Source of the DNA: an uncultured Campylobacter sp.
GTDB lineage: Bacteria > Campylobacterota > Campylobacteria > Campylobacterales > Campylobacteraceae
Length of the DNA stretch: 64,000 nucleotides
NCBI RefSeq assembly: GCF_937980635.1
Contig: NZ_CALJPG010000009.1
Span: 1 to 64,000 of the forward strand
Reading direction: 5' to 3'
Shown piece after piece: positions 16,396 to 25,069 of this stretch. Under the pieces are notes generated by a model. It ran no database searches. It had not been told where the DNA came from and was given only the letters and a program-made list of their open reading frames with translations. Numbering within the stretch: the stretch's first letter is position 1; the number at the start of each line of letters is the position of its first letter. The position numbers and the translations under genes were made by a program.

Positions 16396-18576
16396 ATGCA
16401 AAAATTTAGAATTACAAACGGCGAATGTTCACGCATGGATATCTTTTTGATCATGACGTTGGTTTATATATTCGGCGTGGCGTGCAGGTTTTTTTGGATA
16501 TATTGGGCTAGCGGGATCGAGCAGTTTTCTTTTGACGGCGAGCTCATCATGACCACCAACGACGCCTTTGCGAACGCCGAGGGTGCGCGCGATATGATAG
16601 CGGGCTTTCACCAGCCGGGCGATCTTAGCCCATACGGCGCGTCGATCCCAACTCTAGCATTTTTAATTAGCAAAATTTTGCCCGTCAGTCTAAATAGCAT
16701 TACGATCTATATGAGCGTGTTTTTCGCGCCGCTGGTGGCCGTGCCGATTATTTTGATAGCAAGAGAGTATAAGATCCTGGGCGCCGGCATCATCGCGGCA
16801 CTACTTGCCACCATATTGCCGGGATATTATATGAGAACCTTGGGCGGGTATTTCGATAGCGATATGTTAAATGTTACTCTGCCGCTGCTAACGCTATGGG
16901 CTTTGATTAGGCTCATAGGGCGAAGCGAGCAGAGCGGCTTTGCTTTACCTGCCGTTTTTACGGTGATTTATGATTGGTGGTATCCTAGCTCGTATTCTCT
17001 AAATATGGCGATTATAGTGATATTTTTAATCTATACTTTGATTTTTAATAGACACAATGAGGAAAATTACAAAGCGATTATTCTTATGGTCGTTGCAGTT
17101 ATAAATTTTGGCGCGTATTACGAAGGCGAGACAATAATTGTAAATTATATTTTATTGTTCAAAACCTCACTGATTGCATTGCTATATTTTTTAATGATTA
17201 AAATTCCAAGTCATAAAAGTAAAAAGGCTCTTTGGATCTTGGGTGTGATCGTCGTAATTATGTTTATCATATTCGGTGGGCTCGTACCTATAATAACAGA
17301 AATTAATGTATATATTTTAAAAAATGCTGGCAAGGGGGATATTTTTCATTTTTATGGTGTTAGAAATACGGTTAACGAGGTTGCCAATGCTAATTTCATA
17401 AAATTTGTGCTTGAATCTAGTGGGCATCTATTTATATTCATATGTGCAGTAGGGGGACTGGCTCTATTGTTGATAAAATTCCGTTCGTTCATCTTAACAC
17501 TGCCGATGATAGCGCTTGGAGTTTTAGCACTTTTCGGCGGAACTCGCTTTACAATGTACGCTACACCGATGATAGCGCTTGGATTTGCTTATTTTATATA
17601 TTTTGCGCTGAATTACTTTGAAATACGCACCTGGCTTAGAAGTACTTTGTTGGCTATTTTAACCTGTTTGGCGCTAATGCCTAGCATAGATTTTATTTAT
17701 GAATTCCGAGTTGCGCCTACGCTTACGAAAGATTCCATAAAGCCTCTTGCAGAGCTAAAAAATAAAGCCAGTAGAGAAGATTACGTGCTATCGTGGTGGG
17801 ATTACGGTTATTTAATCAGATATTACTCAGATGTAAAAGTAGTAGCTGATCCTGGAGGTAGACAGGCGGGAGAATATACTTTTATGAGTGCGTTTTCCTT
17901 TAATAAAGATGAGGTAAGCTCTGCTAATATGGCAAGGCTTAACGTAGAATATATACAAAAGTTGCAAGGTAAAAAATTTGATCCTAAACTGGAAGATAAA
18001 TTTAAAATAAATCTATATCAAATTCAAAAAGATTATGGCGAAGCGGATATCAATAAATTCTTAAGTTCTTTGAGTGATAAGAATTTCAAGCTTCCACAGA
18101 AAACTAGGGATATATATTATTATTTCGTGCCTAAAATGATAGATATATTACCAAACATTTGGAAATTTACTTCTATAGATATAGCTAGCGGAGAGAAATT
18201 TACAGGACCTCTAGCTTATGTTGGCTATGATATACAAATAGGTAAGGATGGTAAAAGCATAATTTTAGGCGAAGGCGTTGAATTACCAAGCGTCAAACCA
18301 GAATATGTCGTTCATAATGGGGAAAAATTAAGCATTAACTCATACTATCAAGTAGGCGAAGTAAATGGAGAGCTGAAAAAAATATCTAAGCAAATAGATA
18401 CAAAGTCAAATATTTACGTTATTTTTTTGCCAAATTATCAAAGAATTTTAATCTTAGATAAAAAGGTCTTTGAATCAGCCTTTATCCAACTTTTTGTGCT
18501 GGAAAACTATGATAAAGATCTGTTTGAGCCCGTTTATTTAAGTAATTATGCGCGGATTTACAAGTTATTAAGATAA
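16396..18576 (+). CDS. pglB: Oligosaccharyltransferase PglB (STT3 family)
   Basis: A 726-residue enzyme that transfers a lipid-linked glycan to Asn in periplasmic sequons. It has about 11-13 N-terminal membrane helices, the acidic motif GGYFDSDMLN near residue 155 and the hallmark WWDYGYLIRYYSD near residue 465. ADPGGRQAGEY and a soluble C-terminal domain follow. Length and motifs match C. jejuni PglB (about 713 residues). The Shine-Dalgarno is AAGGAAAA. No other pgl glycosyltransferase or flippase gene is in the window, so it lies away from a glycan cluster, at least on this side. The first 680 bases have the local composition, whereas roughly 17,000-18,576 is much richer in A+T. Confidence 0.95.
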   Translation: MQKFRITNGECSRMDIFLIMTLVYIFGVACRFFWIYWASGIEQFSFDGELIMTTNDAFANAEGARDMIAGFHQPGDLSPYGASIPTLAFLISKILPVSLNSITIYMSVFFAPLVAVPIILIAREYKILGAGIIAALLATILPGYYMRTLGGYFDSDMLNVTLPLLTLWALIRLIGRSEQSGFALPAVFTVIYDWWYPSSYSLNMAIIVIFLIYTLIFNRHNEENYKAIILMVVAVINFGAYYEGETIIVNYILLFKTSLIALLYFLMIKIPSHKSKKALWILGVIVVIMFIIFGGLVPIITEINVYILKNAGKGDIFHFYGVRNTVNEVANANFIKFVLESSGHLFIFICAVGGLALLLIKFRSFILTLPMIALGVLALFGGTRFTMYATPMIALGFAYFIYFALNYFEIRTWLRSTLLAILTCLALMPSIDFIYEFRVAPTLTKDSIKPLAELKNKASREDYVLSWWDYGYLIRYYSDVKVVADPGGRQAGEYTFMSAFSFNKDEVSSANMARLNVEYIQKLQGKKFDPKLEDKFKINLYQIQKDYGEADINKFLSSLSDKNFKLPQKTRDIYYYFVPKMIDILPNIWKFTSIDIASGEKFTGPLAYVGYDIQIGKDGKSIILGEGVELPSVKPEYVVHNGEKLSINSYYQVGEVNGELKKISKQIDTKSNIYVIFLPNYQRILILDKKVFESAFIQLFVLENYDKDLFEPVYLSNYARIYKLLR

Positions 18577-18827
18577 ATTTATATCCAGAGGAATATTGCG
18601 TAAATTTTTATTGCATTGTGCTTTTACGAAGCGTATGTTATTAAGCGATAAAATTTATAATGCAAGCTATATGTTGAGATTTAGAATTTATACTATAAAT
18701 AAGTTACGAAAATACTTCAAAATTTCGTCACTAAAAATCGTAAATGTTATGTATTTACTTTAAATTTAGCCTAGATTTCGAAGTGTGTTGCTATCATTGA
18801 GATGAAATTTCACCAAAAGGAGTAAAG

Positions 18828-19412
18828 ATGAGAAATTTAGTTGCAAAAGTGGCGCTTCTTAGCTCTTTAGCTGCAGTAAGCGCGATGGCGGAGGGGCTTT
18901 TCATAGGCGGCGAAGGCGGATATAATTTCAAAAACCAAGCCGCAGGTTTTGATGACGGACAGCCGCAAATCGGCGTTAAGGCCGGATATGACTTCGGTAC
19001 GTTTAGAGCTTACGGCGGATATTTTTATGGATTTAAGGGCGAGGATTCCAGCTCGAATGCCAATTCGAAAAGAAAGGTTAAATGGAGCACGCACGATTTC
19101 GTAGCCGGTGCGGATTTTACGCCGGAGCTTTTCGGCAGATTTAAGCTTGTCCTAGGCGCTTACGCTGGGCTTTCGGTGCTAGATACTGAAGTTAAAATAG
19201 ACTATAGCAATGGCGGCTGGGTTAGAGCGGACGATACGCTGGGCGGCTTTATTTTGGGTGGCAAGATAGGTACCGCGTATGAGTTTGGCTCCAATAGCGA
19301 GATTGAAATGGGCTTTAAAGCAAGCAAGGCGTGGTACAAAGACGGCGATTATATCGAAGATAACGACGGTAAAAAATACGGCGTTTACGCAGGATATAAT
19401 TATAAATTTTAA
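18828..19412 (+). CDS. Outer-membrane beta-barrel protein (small porin-like/OmpA-like barrel)
   Basis: 194 residues with a signal peptide ending AVSAMA-E. The mature part alternates short amphipathic strands with an aromatic C-terminus (GVYAGYNYKF, terminal Phe), the normal end of outer-membrane barrels. Repeated strand patterns (GLFIGGEGGYNF, IGVKAGYDFGTFRAYGGYFYGF, FKLVLGAYAGLSV, AYEFGSNSEIEMGFKASKAWY) suggest an 8-stranded barrel. Ligand or function is unknown. AAAGGAG lies just before the ATG. It is a single-gene unit followed by a strong hairpin. Confidence 0.85.
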   Translation: MRNLVAKVALLSSLAAVSAMAEGLFIGGEGGYNFKNQAAGFDDGQPQIGVKAGYDFGTFRAYGGYFYGFKGEDSSSNANSKRKVKWSTHDFVAGADFTPELFGRFKLVLGAYAGLSVLDTEVKIDYSNGGWVRADDTLGGFILGGKIGTAYEFGSNSEIEMGFKASKAWYKDGDYIEDNDGKKYGVYAGYNYKF

Positions 19413-19768
19413 GAATTTTCATATTTGAGGCATTGCACTGCTTTCATATAGCCTTGATTGCCAGTAGCTTTGCGCGGTGTGTCGAGTGCGGCTAGCTTCG
19501 TCGCAAGGCTTTACTAAGTTTTAGTAGAATCTTGCGACAAGGTTTAAATTATGATGAATTTAACGCCTTTAAATTCAATCCTAAAATTTTAACTCATAGA
19601 ATTTCGTCGATAAAATTCCATCTCGAGCTTTATCGACGAAATTCCACCCTTGCGCTTTTATATAAAATTTCGTTCATTTTCGAGATTAGGTTAAAATTTT
19701 AATGGCGGCAAAAGAAATTTTAGATAAAATCAACACTTTCATACCAAAATTTTACTCAAAGGATAGAG
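19413..19768. other. Intergenic region before metE
   Basis: 356 bases without a gene. It holds a long hairpin at 19500-19538 and the probable metE promoter (TAAAAT at 19725-19730). No S-box or other SAM riboswitch pattern was recognised. Confidence 0.6.
19500..19538. other. Long hairpin between the barrel-protein gene and metE
   Basis: GTCGCAAG (19500-19507) pairs with CTTGCGAC (19531-19538). The stem continues through a G-U and one mismatch to TTTACTAA (19510-19517) with TTAGTAGA (19521-19528), closing on a 3-base GTT loop. That is about 17 pairs in 39 bases. No T-tract follows (AAGGTTTAAATT). Confidence 0.7.
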
Positions 19769-22051
19769 ATGAAGAGTTACGTTACGGGCTTTCCACGTAT
19801 CGGAGAGCAGCGCGAGTTAAAGAAGGCTTTAGAGAGCTATTGGGCGGGCAAGTGCGATTATGACGCGCTAGAGCGAGTCGCCACAGAGCTAAAAGATCGC
19901 CACATCAAACATCAGCTGGATGCTTGGAGCGGCCTAATTAGCGTAAACGACTTTTCATACTACGATCTGATGCTCGATACCAGCGTGCTTTTCGGCGTGA
20001 TCCCGCAGCGCTTTGCGGCTCTTTCGGCGCATGAGCAGTATTTTGCGATGGCGCGCGGCAGTAAGGACGCAGTCGCGATGGAGATGACGAAGTGGTTTAA
20101 CACAAACTACCACTATATCGTGCCTGAGATCTCTGTGTATACGGAATTTAGCCTAAATCCTAGTAAAATTTTAAGCGAGTACAAGGCCGCAAAGAATAAC
20201 GATTTTAAGGATTCCTGCGCGCTAAAGATAAATTTAATCGGACCTATCACCTATCTTGCGCTTAGCAAATCAAGCGACAAAAGCGATCCGCTCGCGCACC
20301 TGGGCGCCCTTGCCGCGAAATACGAGGAGCTGCTAAAGCTTCTTAGCGAGCTTGATAGCGAGGTTATAGTTCAGATCGACGAGCCTATCTTCGTGACGGA
20401 TCGCGCAGCGGAGTTAGCGCCAAAGATCACGCCGATTTATCAGCGCCTAAGCAAGGCCGCAAGCAATGTAAAAATCATCTTTATGACCTATTTTGAGCAT
20501 GCGACCGAGGCCGTGCGCGAGATAGTAAAGACCGATGTTTGGGCGATCGGGCTTGATTTTGTTTACGCAAGTGAAGAGAATATCAAAAAAGAGCTTGAGG
20601 CTTTAAAAGACGCTAAGACCGTGCTTTTCGCAGGCGTGATCGACGGGCGCAATATCTGGAAGAGCGACATCGACAAAAAGCTCGCTCAGCTTAGAGCCAT
20701 CGAAGCCTACGTTCCTAAGGAGCGTATCTATGTGGGCACCTCCTGCTCGCTTTTGCACGTGCCTTTTACGCTAAAATACGAGGACAAGCTAAGCACCGAG
20801 ATCAGATCCTGGCTAAGTTTCGCGGTCGAAAAACTAAGCGAAATTTCGATTTTGACCCATCTTTTCTTTGAAATTCCGATGTGCGAACACGGCATGAAGG
20901 CATACGAGGAAAATCAAAAATCCGCTAAAACTCGCGCTAGCTCGCCTCTAATTCACGACGAGCGAGTGCAAAGCCGCGCCGCAAATTTAAATAAATTCGA
21001 GCGCGCCGATCGCTACGAGGATCGCATCAAGGTGCAGAAAAAGGAGCTAGGCTATGGAATTTTACCTACCACTACGATCGGCTCCTTCCCTCAGACTGCC
21101 GAGCTTCGCCAGGTTCGCAACGCCTATAAAAAGGGCTTAATCAACCGCGAAGCCTACGAGCGTGACATCAAAGCCTACATCGACGACTGCGTTAAATTTC
21201 AAGATGAGATTGGCCTAGACGTACTGGTTCACGGCGAGCCGGAGCGTAACGATATGGTCGAGTATTTCGGTGAGCAGATGAGCGGATACGCGTTTAGCGC
21301 CAATGGCTGGGTGCAGAGCTACGGTAGCCGCTGCGTGAAGCCTCCGCTACTTTTCGGCGATGTGAGCCGTCCAAAGCCGATGACCGTGGAGTGGATCAAA
21401 TACGCCCAAAGCCGTACTAAAAAGATTATGAAGGGCATGCTAACGGGACCTGTTACGATGATGAATTGGAGTTTCGTGCGCGATGATAAGCCTCGCGAGC
21501 AAATAGTAAAGCAGCTTGCGCTCGCGATTTTTGATGAAATTTCGGATCTGCAAGACGCGGGTATCAAGATCGTTCAGGTGGACGAAGCTGCGTTTAAAGA
21601 GGGTTACCCGCTTAGATCCGAAAACATCCCTGCGTATGAAAAATTTGCCGTAGACGCCTTTAAACTCGCCGTTAGCGCAGCCAAAGCGCAGACGCAGATC
21701 CACACGCATATGTGCTATTCGGAGTTTAACGACATCATCAAAACGATCGAGGCGATGGACGCCGACGTCATCAGCATCGAGACCGCTCGCAGCGGCAACG
21801 AGCTGCTTCGAGTTTTCAAATCAGTCGGCTATAAGCAAGAGGTCGGTCCGGGCGTTTACGACATCCATAGCCCGCGAATTCCTAGTGTGCAGGAGCTCGT
21901 AAGCCAGATCCGCGCGCTGCTTGAGGTGCTTCCTAAAGAGCAGCTGTGGATCAACCCGGACTGCGGCCTAAAAACCCGCAAATGGGAAGAAGTTCGCCCT
22001 AGCCTAAAAAATATGGTCGAAGCGGTAAGAATCATCCGCACAGAGGCGTAA
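19769..22051 (+). CDS. metE: Cobalamin-independent methionine synthase
   Basis: A 760-residue enzyme that methylates homocysteine from 5-methyltetrahydropteroyl-triglutamate. It has both halves of the duplicated barrel. The N-terminal part starts YVTGFPRIGEQRELKKALESYW. The catalytic C-terminal part has LPTTTIGSFPQT, DVLVHGEPERNDMVEYFGEQ, TGPVTMMNWS and the zinc ligands in HTHMCYSEF and NPDCGLKTR. Length is typical for the family. AAAGGATAG precedes the ATG, and it forms a single-gene unit with a weak terminator-like hairpin 24 bases after the stop. Confidence 0.97.
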   Translation: MKSYVTGFPRIGEQRELKKALESYWAGKCDYDALERVATELKDRHIKHQLDAWSGLISVNDFSYYDLMLDTSVLFGVIPQRFAALSAHEQYFAMARGSKDAVAMEMTKWFNTNYHYIVPEISVYTEFSLNPSKILSEYKAAKNNDFKDSCALKINLIGPITYLALSKSSDKSDPLAHLGALAAKYEELLKLLSELDSEVIVQIDEPIFVTDRAAELAPKITPIYQRLSKAASNVKIIFMTYFEHATEAVREIVKTDVWAIGLDFVYASEENIKKELEALKDAKTVLFAGVIDGRNIWKSDIDKKLAQLRAIEAYVPKERIYVGTSCSLLHVPFTLKYEDKLSTEIRSWLSFAVEKLSEISILTHLFFEIPMCEHGMKAYEENQKSAKTRASSPLIHDERVQSRAANLNKFERADRYEDRIKVQKKELGYGILPTTTIGSFPQTAELRQVRNAYKKGLINREAYERDIKAYIDDCVKFQDEIGLDVLVHGEPERNDMVEYFGEQMSGYAFSANGWVQSYGSRCVKPPLLFGDVSRPKPMTVEWIKYAQSRTKKIMKGMLTGPVTMMNWSFVRDDKPREQIVKQLALAIFDEISDLQDAGIKIVQVDEAAFKEGYPLRSENIPAYEKFAVDAFKLAVSAAKAQTQIHTHMCYSEFNDIIKTIEAMDADVISIETARSGNELLRVFKSVGYKQEVGPGVYDIHSPRIPSVQELVSQIRALLEVLPKEQLWINPDCGLKTRKWEEVRPSLKNMVEAVRIIRTEA

Positions 22052-22074
22052 ATTTCGCGCAGAAAAAGACTTTG

Positions 22075-22100
22075 CTGTCGGGCAAAATTCCACCCGGCAG
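22075..22100 (+). terminator. Possible metE terminator
   Basis: CTGTCGGG (22075-22082) and CCCGGCAG (22093-22100) form an 8-bp stem with one G-T pair and a 10-base loop. The following T-tract is weak (CCCTATTT). Confidence 0.4.
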
Positions 22101-23509
22101 CCCTATTTCGCGATAGAATTATGCAGAGCGTTTATTTCGAATATAGACCGTTAAAACATCTGGGCGAAATTTTACTTCGAACGAGTATTAAATGGCGGTG
22201 CGAGATTTCTACGCGTCTGCTTGGCAAGCATATTTGATAGCCGCTAAGTAATGCAGCAATATGAAATTTAGTGCAGGCTTTACGGCTTTTACAGACGCAC
22301 AGAGACGGGCATTTCTTGAAAATGCGGCGTAAAATTTCATCTCGACTGCTAGTTTGAAATTTAATCGTAACTGCTCGTTTGATTGAGACGCGGAGCGTAA
22401 ATTTTATCGCGATTGCCCTAAAGGCGGGCTGGGGCAAGCGATAAAATTTTAAAATTTTCGCAAATCAGTTCTTGCGCGCACAAACCTCGCCAGCCGAATA
22501 AAAAACGCTGAAATTTGCAATTTTACGCGGCGCTTTATGAACTTCGCGCCGCTAGATTAGAATTGCAAAACGCGAGCCAAAGCCGGTATCGTTGCGCTAG
22601 AAATTTTAAATTGCAAATTAAAATTTACATTATCTCGTTAGAATGGCTAAATTGCGAAGCGAGATTCGACTCTGCTACGTTAAATTTCAGCTCAAACTAA
22701 ACTTTATGTAGCGCATTAAATTTACGACTAATTTCGCCTGGCGAGCCTGAAGTTGCGTCGCGCTAAAACCAAGTCTAGAGCCAAAATTTTACTACGCGAA
22801 ACTCATTGATTTTAACTTGTGTTTTTTGCAAGAAAGAGCGAAGCTAGCGCAAGGCGCGTTTGCGTTACCATAAAATTAAAAGAGCCTTTATGGAGGCGCA
22901 GATCTGCAATTTGCAGTAAAAATTAAAAGCCATGATTTTGGCTTATAAGGCGCAGGCGCAGCTTTTAGATGGTTTCTATCACGCCTTAAAGTGAGATTTA
23001 CTTAGTAATTTTGCGCTATAGATTTTAACGGGCGGAATTTTATCATCGCTGCAAAATTTAGGTTTTTAGATTTTATTTTGTAGGATTTTAGCGGCATCGC
23101 GTTTAATTTATATGGCATGATTCCAAGGTGCTTATTTTGAAATCCTGCGGGTAGAACCTATGAGACTGCGTTTGCGAGGTTTTGTAAGAATTTGATGGCA
23201 AAGCGCTCAACGCGTTTAAAAATTTTATTCGTGTGTAGAGCTCTCATTTGCGTTTCAAATTTTGCCATTGTGGCGGAATTTTGCTCACGTGGCAAGAGCT
23301 TGCATGTAAGCTGTCCATGAAATCTAAGGATTTGGACGCTAAATTTATTAGCGTGTTTAGCGACGCAACACCGTGACTACCGCCATGCCTGCGCATAAAA
23401 TCTCGCGTTGCAAGCGATTTAAAAAAAGCTTTTTCGCTTCATATAAATCTTACGCCGCAAGCGTCTAAAAGCCCGCAAGAGCTTTAAAAATTTAAATTGG
23501 AAAGATTGA
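22101..23509. other. Gene-free stretch of about 1.4 kb
   Basis: No frame in either strand has gene-like composition, a ribosome site and a recognisable product. The region holds the inverted repeat at 22399-22449 and many AAATTTTA words. It is the longest gene-free stretch of the window and may be decayed coding DNA. Confidence 0.6.
22399..22449. repeat. Inverted repeat, AAATTTTATCGC arms
   Basis: AAATTTTATCGC (22399-22410) plus TTGCCC (22413-22418) pair with GGGCAA (22432-22437) plus GCGATAAAATTT (22438-22449): 18 pairs with a 2-base bulge and a 13-base loop. The arm design resembles the repeats at 13741 and 12167. Confidence 0.75.
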
Positions 23510-25069
23510 ATGACATTTTTTTCGCCAGAGTTTGTCCTTGCTTTTTTAGCGTTTTTAATCGTTTATTGGACGCTCAAAAATTATATTTTCGCGCAAAAAA
23601 TCCTGATCCTGCTGGCAAGCTACGGCTTTATGTGCTCCATAAATCCGCGCTTTGCGCTGGTGCTTGCAGCCTATAGTGCCTTCGTATATTTTGCAGGTGC
23701 GTGTATCGCGCGCGCCAATCGCGTAGTCGCGAAAGCCATACCGCCTGCAAAGCAGTCTTCGCACAAGAAAAAGCTATCGCGTAAAGCGGCAGCCAAGCAG
23801 ATGAGCGCAACAAAACAAGCTGGCATAGCAAAGCAGATGCAAAAAGCGGGGCTAGCGAAGCAAATTCCGTTACCAACTGCGAAAGCGCGTGCGGTGATGC
23901 TTGCGGCAGTTGCTGGCGGCTTATTTTTTCTCGCGTTTTTCAAATATTACGGCTACGTCAGGGAGTTTTTCAATGCCGCGCTTGCCGCGCTGCACCTAGG
24001 TGCCGTCGATAGCGTGGCGTTTCCGCTTGGAATTTCATATTATGTTTTCATGTCGATCACCTATTTCGTCTCGGTTTATAGGCGCGAATGCGGTGAGCAG
24101 GGCTTTTTGAGCTTGGCGTGCTTTTTAGCGTTTTTCCCTAGCGTCGTAATGGGTCCTATCGGGCGCGCTAGCGCTGCCAAAGGCGTAGAGCCAGTACTGC
24201 CACAGTTTGATCGCTTCAAGCACTTTGGCAATGCCGATGAAATTTATGTGCTTATAATTTTTGCCTTAGTTAAGCTGCTGCTTATTAGCGGCTATTTGGG
24301 CGCGTATTATAGCGATGTGATTTCAGGCGTTTACGGCGACGAGCCTGAGTCCTCCGCGGCGCAAATTCTAGCTGCACTGCTGCTTTACGGCGTGGTGCTT
24401 TATACGAATTTTAGCGGCTTTATCGATATGGCGCGAGCGCTTGGGCTTGCGATGGGCTTTAAGCTGCCGCAGAATTTTAATATGCCCTACGCGGCTAAGA
24501 ATTTAGGCGAGTTTTGGGATCGCTGGCATATCAGTTTATCCACGTTTATACGCGATTATATTTATATCCCGCTTGGTGGCTCGCGCAATGGCTTTGCGCG
24601 CACCTGCGTAAATTTGCTAATCGCATTTGCGCTCTCGGGCATCTGGCACGGCGCGGGATTAAATTTTTTGATTTGGGGACTTTTGCACGGGGCGGCGCTT
24701 GTATTTTTAAAATGTCTTGCCAAAGTGGGCGTAAAGCCGCTAAATCCACATTTAGCGCTATTTTGCACCTATATTTTTGTAAGTTTCGCTTGGATTTTTT
24801 TCGCCAATTCCCTTCCAGATGCGGCGGCGATTTTGGGCGCTTTTACCCGCGCACGAGCTTTCGGAGATATTGGTGAGCTAGCGGTACTTGCGGTGATTTT
24901 AGCGGGGATTTTTGTTTATCCTAAAATTTCAGCTCTTAAAGATACTTTGATCGCGCTTTTTGCCGAGCTGCCGTTTTTGCCTAAAGCTCTCGCGCTCGGC
25001 GTGATTTTCACGCTGATTTTCGCGCTGATGCCAAGCGGAATTCCAAATTTCATCTACGCAGGATTTTAG
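23510..25069 (+). CDS. patA: Peptidoglycan O-acetyltransferase PatA (MBOAT family)
   Basis: A 519-residue membrane-bound O-acyltransferase that moves acetyl groups across the inner membrane for O-acetylation of MurNAc. MBOAT features are GISYYVFMSITYFVSVYR near residue 175, FPSVVMGPIGR, the NFNMPYAAKNLGEFWDRWHISLS block and the catalytic His in SGIWHGAGLNFLIWGLLHG near residue 385. Residues about 70-125 are an unusual Lys/Ala/Gln-rich insertion (AAKQMSATKQAGIAKQMQKA) that should form a basic cytoplasmic loop. It abuts the PatB-like gene (TAG then ATG). AlgI/DltB-type enzymes are close relatives, but the two SGNH genes downstream favour PatA. Confidence 0.85.
   Translation: MTFFSPEFVLAFLAFLIVYWTLKNYIFAQKILILLASYGFMCSINPRFALVLAAYSAFVYFAGACIARANRVVAKAIPPAKQSSHKKKLSRKAAAKQMSATKQAGIAKQMQKAGLAKQIPLPTAKARAVMLAAVAGGLFFLAFFKYYGYVREFFNAALAALHLGAVDSVAFPLGISYYVFMSITYFVSVYRRECGEQGFLSLACFLAFFPSVVMGPIGRASAAKGVEPVLPQFDRFKHFGNADEIYVLIIFALVKLLLISGYLGAYYSDVISGVYGDEPESSAAQILAALLLYGVVLYTNFSGFIDMARALGLAMGFKLPQNFNMPYAAKNLGEFWDRWHISLSTFIRDYIYIPLGGSRNGFARTCVNLLIAFALSGIWHGAGLNFLIWGLLHGAALVFLKCLAKVGVKPLNPHLALFCTYIFVSFAWIFFANSLPDAAAILGAFTRARAFGDIGELAVLAVILAGIFVYPKISALKDTLIALFAELPFLPKALALGVIFTLIFALMPSGIPNFIYAGF

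Noticed and set aside
19413..19768. SAM riboswitch before metE
   Set aside because: The hairpin has a 3-base loop and no multi-helix junction or conserved SAM-binding core.
22132..22437. A 101-codon minus-strand frame in the gap after metE
   Set aside because: It runs through an inverted repeat and AAATTT words, with no start signal or protein-like pattern.
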